Positions 1 to 5,988 of a stretch of 8,581 bases of DNA are shown piece after piece; the stretch's first letter is position 1, and every line of letters starts with the position of its first letter. Origin of the DNA: Lewinella sp039816955 (GTDB lineage: Bacteria > Bacteroidota > Bacteroidia > Chitinophagales > Saprospiraceae); the NCBI GenBank assembly GCA_039816955.1, contig JBCBWU010000267.1, positions 1 through 8,581 on the forward strand, given 5' to 3'. A program made the translations under genes and the position numbers. The notes under the pieces were generated by a model, which saw only the letters and a list, made by a program, of their open reading frames with translations, was not told where the DNA came from and did not search any database.

Positions 1-13
1 CCCGAAGCGGCTG

Positions 14-45
14 CAAAGGTAAAAGCATTTTTAACTCCCACCAAA
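14..45 (-). promoter_or_regulatory. Bacteroidota-type promoter facing left
   Basis: Read on the minus strand, a TTTG -33 box (45-42) is followed after 20 bp by TACCTTTG (21-14), an exact match to the Bacteroidota primary-sigma -7 consensus TAnnTTTG. The initiation region that follows is G+C-rich (GCAGCCGCTTCGGG) and the upstream DNA at 46-75 is A+T-rich, like an UP element. It would drive a transcript leaving the window at position 1. The target gene is outside the window and unknown. Confidence 0.7.
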
Positions 46-102
46 CTTTTTAAGGAATTTTTTGAAAAATTATTCAACGCTTCCTTAATTGCGAAAGGAT
101 AA

Positions 103-133
103 CAAAGATAGGCGATTCAACTCAATTCGCAAA
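103..133 (-). promoter_or_regulatory. Bacteroidota-type promoter facing left
   Basis: On the minus strand, TTTG (133-130) lies 19 bp upstream of TATCTTTG (110-103), matching the -33/-7 Bacteroidota promoter pattern. It points the same way as the promoter at 14-45 and sits about 90 bp upstream of it. No open frame of note lies between them, so both appear to serve the same transcript beyond the left edge. Confidence 0.6.
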
Positions 134-242
134 ATCATTTTTTCCACAAGCTATCTTCGCTTCCTAACAGTCTTTCAACATCTCAAGTACCTTTCTCCAC
201 GGTTATCGCTGCTCTTTAGCTGCGTTCCTCAGAAGGCGGCTG

Positions 243-274
243 CAAATGTAGAAGCAATATCCGATTCACACAAG
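243..274 (-). promoter_or_regulatory. Bacteroidota-type promoter facing left
   Basis: On the minus strand, a CTTG -33-like box (274-271, TTG core) is followed after 20 bp by TACATTTG (250-243). The sequence around the -7 box and start region (232-256) is nearly the same as that of the promoter at 4-27: both read GGCTGCAAA-GTA-AAGCA on the plus strand. This suggests promoter duplication. It is the most distal of three tandem promoters pointing left. Confidence 0.55.
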
Positions 275-347
275 AGCTCAAGCAAAAAAAAATGTCTCCC
301 TGGCATGTATCTCAGAATTGATAAAATATAATTATTGGTAAGAGAAA

Positions 348-390
348 GCCCCTGGATAATTTTGCTTGGTTTAGCGATTGATCCAGGGGC
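348..390 (-). terminator. Probable intrinsic terminator of the OmpA-family gene
   Basis: A perfect 10-bp G+C-rich stem is formed by 348-357 (GCCCCTGGAT) and 381-390. On the minus strand it is followed by TTTCTCTT, a moderately U-rich tract. It lies 70 nt past the stop codon of the minus-strand OmpA-family gene and upstream of the leftward promoter array, so it would insulate the two units. The loop is long (23 nt) and the U-tract is broken, which lowers certainty. Confidence 0.6.
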
Positions 391-460
391 TAAATGTACC
401 GGCAAAATCCAGCCACAGGCAGGAAAATTTTTTTTCACTTTTCCCGCAATTATTTCAAAG

Positions 461-1264
461 CTAATTGGCCAAAGCTGGCGACTCTAGCAAATTGAAGAAC
501 TGATCAAGCTGAGGAGTGATAACAATCTCGGTCCGGCGATTGGTTTGACGCCCACTTTCCGAGTCATTTCCGGCTACCGGAGCGTACTCTCCACGTCCCG
601 CAGCAGTTAAACGCTCTGGAGCTACCAGGTATTCGTCTTGCAGCGTTCGGACCACTGTTGTTGCTCGGCGTACGCTAAGGTCCCAGTTATCCTTTACGCA
701 GCTGCCGTCAATAGGCACATCGTCTGTATGACCCTCTACCATTACGTCCAATTCGTTATGATCATTCAATACCAAGGCAATCTTATTGAGAATATCTTGT
801 GATTGATCGCCCAAACGAGCGCTTCCCGAGGAGAAAAGTAATCGGTCGGCAATTGAAACGTGAACCTTCCCTCCACGAACCTCTACCTTGATGTCATCGT
901 CGGAGATATTACCTAGAGACCGCTTAAGGTTCATAACCAGAGCCAGGTTTAGCGAATCCTTTGCTTGCACCTTTCTAGTAAGGTCTTGAATAAAGTCATA
1001 CTGATCACCCAAGTTCTCAAGCGACTGCTTGATACTTTCGGCACCTGTTTTACTCACGACCGATAGGTCGGCCATACTTTCGAGCAAGCTACCGTTAGTT
1101 GAGCGGAGATGAGTTACCTCTTGCTCCAGTAAAGCCAGCTGCTCTTCTTTTCCCGCCAATTCAGCATTAGCTTCTTTTACTTTGCTGTTTTGCCAGAAAA
1201 AAGACCCGATCCCCGCCAGGGTCAAAACGGATAGGGCCGTGATAATAATACTTGAACTTTTCAT
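461..1264 (-). CDS. OmpA/MotB-family peptidoglycan-binding protein
   Basis: This 267-residue protein likely links the cell envelope to peptidoglycan. A short N-terminus precedes one hydrophobic segment (about residues 6-24) with no lipobox cysteine, so it is probably a signal anchor in the inner membrane. Residues about 27-60 and 75-115 look like coiled coil. The C-terminal half (about 125-250) is an OmpA/MotB-type domain. Visible motifs are VEGHTDDVPI (177-186), NWDLSVRRA (193-201) and GRQTNRRTEIVI (238-249). Asp195 and an arginine of Arg243-Arg244 correspond to the residues that bind diaminopimelate in this family. No motA-like partner lies next to it and nothing here indicates flagella, so a stator role is unlikely. 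Similar stand-alone proteins in Bacteroidota are usually annotated as OmpA family. The ATG at 1264 starts just before the hydrophobic segment; no clear promoter is seen, and a palindromic element begins 14 bp upstream of the start codon. Confidence 0.9.
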   Translation of the reverse strand: MKSSSIIITALSVLTLAGIGSFFWQNSKVKEANAELAGKEEQLALLEQEVTHLRSTNGSLLESMADLSVVSKTGAESIKQSLENLGDQYDFIQDLTRKVQAKDSLNLALVMNLKRSLGNISDDDIKVEVRGGKVHVSIADRLLFSSGSARLGDQSQDILNKIALVLNDHNELDVMVEGHTDDVPIDGSCVKDNWDLSVRRATTVVRTLQDEYLVAPERLTAAGRGEYAPVAGNDSESGRQTNRRTEIVITPQLDQFFNLLESPALAN

Positions 1265-1328
1265 GATGATGTATTAGTGAACTGATTTAGACCTTTCTGA
1301 TGGATTACGCCTTAAGCTCTTACAGAAC

Positions 1329-1365
1329 CCTGACGATAAATGTCAGGACTAAAGCCTGGCTTCAG
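1329..1365. repeat. Two adjacent small palindromes
   Basis: The first is CCTGAC (1329-1334) with GTCAGG (1342-1347), enclosing a 7-nt loop. Directly after it, 1349-1365 reads CTAAAGCCTGGCTTCAG, a near-perfect palindrome centred on a single base. Both sit inside the larger inverted-repeat element and next to the long hairpin at 1367-1407. Confidence 0.6.
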
Positions 1366-1366
1366 C

Positions 1367-1407
1367 GTTTTCCTCCCGCGTACTTTCCAAGTATGCGGGA
1401 GGAAAGC
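1367..1407. repeat. Long 19-bp hairpin
   Basis: Arms 1367-1385 and 1389-1407 pair over 19 bp around a 3-nt loop (TCC). Seventeen pairs are Watson-Crick. The other two (1368/1406 and 1380/1394) are G-U in plus-strand RNA but A-C mismatches in minus-strand RNA. There is no U-run after either arm, so it is not a standard intrinsic terminator. It is the apical hairpin of the palindromic element. Confidence 0.75.
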
Positions 1408-1443
1408 CTCTTCACCAGAACCTGCAATAACTTAGGCTCACTG

Positions 1444-1473
1444 TGCCTCCGCCAAAGCGGCTTCGCGCAGGCA
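1444..1473. repeat. REP-like bulged palindrome
   Basis: Outer arms TGCCT (1444-1448) and AGGCA (1469-1473) enclose a small CCGC/GCGG hairpin (1449-1460, loop CAAA) and an unpaired GC-rich stretch. The shape and composition resemble REP-type extragenic palindromes that occur in many bacterial genomes. No RAYT transposase gene is in the window. Confidence 0.5.
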
Positions 1474-1514
1474 GGTCAGCACCATAAAAGTCTAAATCAG
1501 TTCAGTGCGTGTTT

Positions 1515-1545
1515 TTTGCAAACTACATTTTCGCTGCTAATATTG
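1515..1545 (+). promoter_or_regulatory. Possible promoter remnant of the decayed gene
   Basis: TTTG (1515-1518) is followed after 19 bp by TAATATTG (1538-1545), one mismatch from TAnnTTTG. It lies 18 bp before the ATG at 1564. Spacing and orientation fit a Bacteroidota promoter for the gene that is now broken. The imperfect -7 box makes this tentative. Confidence 0.35.
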
Positions 1546-1563
1546 TAAGCAAAACACCTTCTT

Positions 1564-2351
1564 ATGCTCCGTTTCCTACTCCTTTGCTGCACCTTACTGA
1601 CCATTAGATACCCTACCCTAGCGCAGAAATGTCCTAGCTTTAAAGAGATCGCTCACACTTTTTTTCGCGCTACGAAGAACCCGCAGATTTATGGCAATTG
1701 AGCTTTGAAAACGGCCAGATGCTTACTACGCTTGCTGTAAAGATGGTGTCTTCGAGGCATCGGAATGCTTACCCTTTTATATGGATGGCCAATACTTACC
1801 AATTCTTGAGCATCTCTATTTGCCTAGAGCTTCTTTACTCAGCAGTGCCGAAGCGGATACCCAAACAACCGCATTTCTAGAAAGCAAGGGCTACTTCGTC
1901 GCAGATGAATTTGATCTCTATTCTTATTATGCCTATTGAGGCTGGTACAGGGATGTGATCAATTGGAGTAAGACTCGTACTAAGTTAGTATTGCGAGAAG
2001 GCCTCTATGATGATTATCTACTAATCCAAGCCCGTAATTACCTTAAGTCTTGCCCACCTAATAATGTCCTTGTCACTTATGGTGATACCGATACTTATTA
2101 TCAAGGTGGAGCAAGAGGAAAAGGCTAAAAGCCTATTACAAAGGCTCCCAAGCCAATACCCCAATAGCATTGAGGCCTGGAGTACAGTTTGGATGAGACT
2201 TGCCCAGCACGCCAACTTCATGGAACTTGTAGATACGACAACCCTAATTCTTGACACGCTCTCCAGTAACCTTGCTGAAGGTAAGTTAGATACCTTTCCA
2301 ACCGAAACACGGGAATGGATGGAAACGCAAATCCAACAATTACGCCAATAA
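1564..2351 (+). pseudogene. Decayed gene for a secreted protein of unknown family
   Basis: The coding trace can be followed through three frames. Positions 1564 to about 1665 encode a signal-peptide-like start (MLRFLLLCC..., ending TLAQKCPSF). The frame changes at a run of seven T (1659-1665), after which the trace continues as RYEEPADLWQLSFENGQML. It changes again near 1731-1736, giving CKDGVFEASECLPFYMDGQ and onward through an in-frame TGA at 1937-1939 to NNVLVTYGDTDTY. A third change near 2096-2101 leads to VEQEEKAKSLLQRLPSQYP and a clean end at TAA 2349-2351. The joined product would be about 260 residues, secreted, with a helical C-terminus. The GDTDTY segment recalls a GDNDT-type motif I associate with some Bacteroidota proteins, but I do not assign a family. 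With four independent lesions, real decay is more likely than a sequencing error. The gene may once have been longer or contained further domains. Confidence 0.7.
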
Positions 2352-2391
2352 AAAATCCCCTGCCATTGCACAGATATCAATAGCAGGGGAT
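2350..2391 (-). terminator. Intrinsic terminator of the purH-coaX-barrel-TPR operon
   Basis: Arms ATCCCCTGC (2355-2363) and its complement (2383-2391) form a 9-bp stem, extended by ATTG/CAAT inside. On the minus strand the stem is followed by five to six T. It lies 43 nt after the stop of the minus-strand TPR gene. On the plus strand no T-run follows the stem, so it would act for the leftward operon. It abuts the stop codon of the convergent pseudogene. Confidence 0.85.
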
Positions 2392-2434
2392 CATACTAAG
2401 GCCGAACTACTCAACCTTCGTACATATTCGTTCG

Positions 2435-3814
2435 TTAGTCGCGGAAGCGCACCTTGACAGTCTCGCCGATACAGCTTACAGTTACGGTTTGTCCTTCGCT
2501 TACCTTACGCATGAAACCATCTTCACGGCCAGGCAAAGCAGCAGTCAAACGACCAATACGTGAGCCAGCATCACTAGAAACGCCTGGATCGATGGAGCGA
2601 GCGTAGCTGTATTTATCGATAGCAGCGATGGCAGCCAAGCGGCGGTTCCAGTCGTCACAACCGGTGGCACGCTTGGAAATAATATCACCCATTAACATAT
2701 AAGGCTTACCCCAGTTGCTCTTCAGGCTAGCAGCTTCACGTGCTTTGGCGTTAGCCTCACCGTAGCGGCCCTTCTGCCAAGTGAGGATAGATGCCATTGA
2801 GAAGAGGATTTGAGCGCGTACCTCAGGATCCTCAGAAGCGTCAATGCACTCCTGATAGCTGGCCAGAGCCTCATCGTATTTACCCTCTTTTTGGTAAACC
2901 GATCCAGCAAAACAGGGATCTTGCATACGGCGCTCGAAGGCTAGTGCCTCATATACTGATTTCAGCTCAGCAAGATCGGGATCATTTTCATCACAACCCT
3001 GGGCGATCAGCTTCTTCCAGATGTAGTTTACCGACTCCCAATCTTCTTTCGCGTCCGCGAATTTTGGTAGAAGATCACCTTTGAAGTAACTACAGTCGAA
3101 TACATCAGAAGCGATCTCTGCAATTTTAGCTTCCATATTGGCCTTACCAGATACGTAGTAATCCATGTAGGCATGCTCATTTTCAATATTGTGATCAGCA
3201 AAGGCTACGGCAGCTACGTATAAATCACGAACAGTCTGCTTATCAATCTTTTCGTTCTCATACAGGTATACCAGCGTCTGACCAATTGGATCCAACAGGA
3301 TATACTCTGATTCGTTACCGGCTTCGGCTACAGCCAACTGCAGTGCCTCCAAGGTCTCCAGGGAATAACCGTAACCATAAGAGTAGAACATATCAAATGC
3401 CTTACGCCCTAAGATCAACTTACTATCATCTGGGTAGCACTCCAGGTACTCATCGTACAAACGCACAATGGTCTTAGCGTACTCTCCTTTTTGAGCAGTA
3501 TCATCAGTCTTGGCAGTCAGTGCCTTATGCAGGATAATCCCGTCGATATAGTGAGTTGGACGATTACCGTCGGCAGCAGGAGCCAAGCTGTAAGCCTTCT
3601 CCCAGTTGGTTAACGCCAGGTTGAAGTCTTCGTCGGCTAGCGCTTGTACATCAGCCTCTGTCTTGTTCTTCAAGTAGGGGCGGTATACTACGTGGGCATT
3701 TTCAGCCTCCTCTTTCTCGGCGATTCCCTCCCAGTTCGTACACTGGGCTGAGAGCGTGGCAGTACCCATAAACAACAGGGCACCTACAACAGCCAGATTT
3801 TTCTTAATACTCAT
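2435..3814 (-). CDS. Secreted TPR-repeat protein
   Basis: The ATG at 3814 gives a 459-residue protein beginning MSIKKNLAVVGALLFMG. This is a clear signal peptide with likely cleavage at SA|Q (about residue 23), so the mature protein should be periplasmic or surface-exposed. An upstream in-frame start at 3853 would place 13 residues before the signal peptide and overlap the previous gene, so it was rejected. The mature part begins CTNWEGIAEKEEAENAHVVY and is mostly alpha-helical. TPR-like units are visible near residues 40-75 (NWEKAYSLAPAADG) and about 300-400 (YQKEGKYDEALASYQECI and the helices after it). The C-terminus is beta-like and ends GETVKVRFRD. No enzyme motif is seen. The start codon lies 1 nt after the stop of the barrel-protein gene, implying translational coupling. 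In Bacteroidota, coaX is often followed by a barrel protein and a TPR protein, so an envelope role is inferred; the exact function is unknown. Confidence 0.85.
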   Translation of the reverse strand: MSIKKNLAVVGALLFMGTATLSAQCTNWEGIAEKEEAENAHVVYRPYLKNKTEADVQALADEDFNLALTNWEKAYSLAPAADGNRPTHYIDGIILHKALTAKTDDTAQKGEYAKTIVRLYDEYLECYPDDSKLILGRKAFDMFYSYGYGYSLETLEALQLAVAEAGNESEYILLDPIGQTLVYLYENEKIDKQTVRDLYVAAVAFADHNIENEHAYMDYYVSGKANMEAKIAEIASDVFDCSYFKGDLLPKFADAKEDWESVNYIWKKLIAQGCDENDPDLAELKSVYEALAFERRMQDPCFAGSVYQKEGKYDEALASYQECIDASEDPEVRAQILFSMASILTWQKGRYGEANAKAREAASLKSNWGKPYMLMGDIISKRATGCDDWNRRLAAIAAIDKYSYARSIDPGVSSDAGSRIGRLTAALPGREDGFMRKVSEGQTVTVSCIGETVKVRFRD

Positions 3815-3815
3815 G

Positions 3816-5177
3816 TTAATTGAATTTGCGTTTAAAGAACCACGAATTATCATTCAATGTAAAGCCAAAAGTAAGCCTCACAAAATTTTCTTCTAACTCC
3901 CCGTCAACGCCGACCCGACCAAATTCGAAAGCCGTATTGATAAATGAAACTTGTTGGCGAGGTAAAATCACCGGAAGTCCGAAACCAAAGGTGACGGAAT
4001 AGCCATCTACCTGTTGCCCATTTATCGTGCGAGGGTCGGTACCATAACGAAAACCTAGACGATAGCGGACTTTCTCCCAGTAGTTATTGTAGGAGTTAAA
4101 GTTGGGTATGTATTCCCCTCCTACTGCAACGTAATAATTGTCTCGCAGTGGCTCCTCGTCTCGTTTCACATCATTGCGATAATCGCCCCAGGCCCCGGCA
4201 CCGTATTCAATGCCTAAACTCAGGCGATTAAGGTCTTGAAAATGCACACCAAAAGAGTAACTAGTGGGTAATACGCCTTCTCCTACTACGTCCTCGGAAA
4301 AGAAAATGGTATCCGAGACAACCGTGGAAAGAAAGCGACGAGTAAACTGGGTTCCTTCCAGGTTGAGTGTAGTTTCGTTTCCGAGAGTGGCACCTACTAC
4401 CAATTTTTTTCCGCTAGGCACAAGCTCTCCATCTTTATTCGTTTCCTTAAAATCAAAGGCGTATTGCGCACCAAAATTCCAGGTAGTTCCCCGTACACTG
4501 AGTTCATCTTGAAACTCGGTATTCAGCGAACCCGAAAGCGAATCAAAATCCACCAATCGGCTATTGATTAAATTACCAAAGAGGAAACCTACATCAACTC
4601 CAACTGAGAGCTGGCGATAGCGAAATCCCGTGCCCCAGTGCAATTTAGAAGTACCACCTGAGCCTTTCAGGGTGTTGGTACTTACCTCTATCCCCGCAGA
4701 TTGGGTATCGACCAGACTGATATTATAGCCCACTTGTGTTTGGGGAACAAGCGCAATGGTCATACCCGCATTCCAGGCATTGGATTGCCGATCTAAGGCC
4801 TGGTTAATGGGATTACGCAGCGGAAAAGCCAAAGCCAAATACTGCAGGTTGCCAGACCAGGCATCATCTTCTCCCGAACTCGTCGTATAGCGAGACCTCC
4901 GGGCATACAATCCACCAGAAAAAGCAGTAGCCTGCAAACTAGCCAAGGAGGCTGGGTTCACTATATTAATATGGTAAGGATCCTGTACTGCGGCGGTGAG
5001 TCCACCCATAGCACCGGAAGCAGCAAAATATTGTGGAATAAAGTCGCCCAGGCCAAAGCGCGACAGTGGCGAGTTGATCTTCGGACTGATGTTACTATTC
5101 TGTATCTGGGCCCAGGTAGTGACACTACCTAAGGTCAGGACGAGAACCACAATGATTTTATGCCAGCTTTTCGACAT
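3816..5177 (-). CDS. Outer-membrane beta-barrel protein, OmpP1/FadL-like
   Basis: This 453-residue protein has a typical signal peptide (MSKSWHKIIVVLVLTLGSV, cleavage likely after TWA near residue 23). The mature N-terminus reads NSPLSRFGLGDF, then GAMGGLTAAVQDP and INIVNPASLASL. This order (SP.SR.G.GD, a glycine-rich turn, NPAS) is the signature I know from OmpP1/FadL-like barrel proteins of Bacteroidota. Alternating hydrophobic beta-strands with aromatic girdles run through the remainder, and it ends FVRLTFGFTLNDNSWFFKRKFN. It probably forms a pore or transport channel in the outer membrane; the substrate cannot be told from the sequence. Its ATG lies inside the 3' end of coaX (20-nt overlap) and its stop is 1 nt before the TPR gene, so the three genes should be translated from one message. 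Confidence 0.82.
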   Translation of the reverse strand: MSKSWHKIIVVLVLTLGSVTTWAQIQNSNISPKINSPLSRFGLGDFIPQYFAASGAMGGLTAAVQDPYHINIVNPASLASLQATAFSGGLYARRSRYTTSSGEDDAWSGNLQYLALAFPLRNPINQALDRQSNAWNAGMTIALVPQTQVGYNISLVDTQSAGIEVSTNTLKGSGGTSKLHWGTGFRYRQLSVGVDVGFLFGNLINSRLVDFDSLSGSLNTEFQDELSVRGTTWNFGAQYAFDFKETNKDGELVPSGKKLVVGATLGNETTLNLEGTQFTRRFLSTVVSDTIFFSEDVVGEGVLPTSYSFGVHFQDLNRLSLGIEYGAGAWGDYRNDVKRDEEPLRDNYYVAVGGEYIPNFNSYNNYWEKVRYRLGFRYGTDPRTINGQQVDGYSVTFGFGLPVILPRQQVSFINTAFEFGRVGVDGELEENFVRLTFGFTLNDNSWFFKRKFN

Positions 5178-5895
5178 TATACGTTAATATTTTGTTCAGT
5201 CCCCACAGGACTAAATTTGAGTGCACAAATATCTTGCATTCCAGGCTATTCGCCAAAAAAGCCGCATCTCCTCCAGTCAGTACCACTTGCAAGTCGGTCC
5301 AGCGCTGCTGCAAGCGCGTTGCCAGCGCTTCAATTTCCAGGGCTGCTCCTAAACCTGCGCCGTTTTGCAATGCAGTTTCAGTGGTCGTTCCCCAGATTTT
5401 TGGTGTTCCCTTAGGTTCCACTAGTGGCAAACGAGCAGTTTGCTCATGCATTGCTCTCAAGCGCATCCGAACTCCAGGCGCAATATTGCCTCCCAGGTAT
5501 ACGGCGTCGGATCGTAGCAAGTCTAATGTTATACAAGTGCCCGCATCCACAATTAAGCAGTGTTTGCCTGGGTACCAATACTGTGCGCCCGCCGCCGCCG
5601 CCAAGCGGTCTTTACCGAGGGTAGCGGGGGTTTCGTAGGCGTTGACAAATGGGAGTGGCAGCTTTTGATCCAGCTCAAACAAAGGGTAACTTTCACTTAG
5701 CTCACGCTCAGCCTCATCTGGAAGCTCTTGCCCTACCGTAGAATAGATGATGTTTTCCGGATGGTGGTTGGTTGCTAAGGCTAAAATATCGCTAGCAGAC
5801 CACTGTTCCAACCTGCTTTCAAGCTGTAACTCACCGTCGAGGAAAACTCCATATTTTACTCGGCTGTTCCCGATGTCAATGACCAAATTGCGCAT
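5158..5895 (-). CDS. coaX: Type III pantothenate kinase
   Basis: CoaX phosphorylates pantothenate, the first step of coenzyme A synthesis, in the cytoplasm. All motifs of the ASKHA-fold type III enzymes are present in the 245-residue product. These are the phosphate loop DIGNSRVKYGVF (7-18), the catalytic GKDR (94-97, Asp96 as the general base) and DAGTCITLDLL (117-127). They continue with GGNIAPG (135-141), GTTTETALQNG (169-179) and the nucleotide-site LTGGDAAFL (206-214). The length is normal for the family. The ATG at 5895 puts the phosphate loop near the N-terminus, as usual. A TTG four codons upstream (5907) is possible but unneeded. The gene is 93 nt after purH and overlaps the barrel gene by 20 nt. 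No promoter matching the Bacteroidota consensus is evident in the 93-nt gap, so it may rely on transcription from purH. Type III enzymes are not feedback-inhibited by CoA and use no biotin-like analogues; that is family knowledge. Confidence 0.97.
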   Translation of the reverse strand: MRNLVIDIGNSRVKYGVFLDGELQLESRLEQWSASDILALATNHHPENIIYSTVGQELPDEAERELSESYPLFELDQKLPLPFVNAYETPATLGKDRLAAAAGAQYWYPGKHCLIVDAGTCITLDLLRSDAVYLGGNIAPGVRMRLRAMHEQTARLPLVEPKGTPKIWGTTTETALQNGAGLGAALEIEALATRLQQRWTDLQVVLTGGDAAFLANSLECKIFVHSNLVLWGLNKILTYNVEKLA

Positions 5896-5988
5896 AGCAG
5901 TCGCCAATTTGTGCGTTTTTATAACGTCTTATTCACAGCTTTTGACGCCTAAGTGATTGGTTGCGTAACTTAATGGAATGTTAATTAA

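Larger units (their letters stand above)
1..347. other. Gene-free leader/promoter region
   Basis: No convincing coding region is seen on either strand; short open frames here lack signal sequences, motifs or coding-like composition. The stretch is mainly three minus-strand promoter-like sequences with A+T-rich DNA between them, and a run of nine A at 284-292. No tRNA or rRNA sequence is recognisable inside the window. Confidence 0.55.
1278..1504. repeat. Nested palindromic, MITE-like element
   Basis: A perfect 15-bp inverted repeat (TGAACTGATTTAGAC, 1278-1292, and its complement at 1490-1504) bounds a 227-bp non-coding stretch. Inside is a second, imperfect arm pair, 1309-1325 with 1422-1437 (13 pairs, 3 mismatches, 1 bulge). 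Local hairpins are at 1329-1347, 1349-1365, 1367-1407 and 1444-1473. No transposase and no clear target-site duplication are seen. It could be a miniature inverted-repeat element, a cluster of REP-like palindromes, or a structured RNA. The family is not one I recognise. Confidence 0.6.

Noticed and set aside
89..438. Short open frames in the left gene-free region on both strands
   Set aside because: They overlap promoter boxes and the terminator hairpin, have no signal or domain features, and look like chance frames.
1300..1548. 82-codon open frame on the plus strand
   Set aside because: It runs through the long hairpin and the REP-like palindrome; its translation is a by-product of palindromic DNA, with no conserved features.
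1659..1665. Run of seven T as a phase-variation switch
   Set aside because: Other lesions downstream (a frame change near 1731, TGA at 1937, another change near 2096) mean that correcting this tract alone would not restore the protein.
2021..2380. 119-codon open frame on the minus strand
   Set aside because: It is antisense to the pseudogene's best-preserved fragment and runs through the terminator hairpin at 2350-2391.
3815..3853. 13-residue N-terminal extension of the TPR protein
   Set aside because: It would precede a normal signal peptide and overlap the 3' end of the barrel gene; the ATG at 3814 is the better start.
5192..5638. 148-codon open frame on the plus strand
   Set aside because: It is antisense to coaX motifs; composition rich in Ser/Pro/Arg/Ala is typical of a shadow frame.
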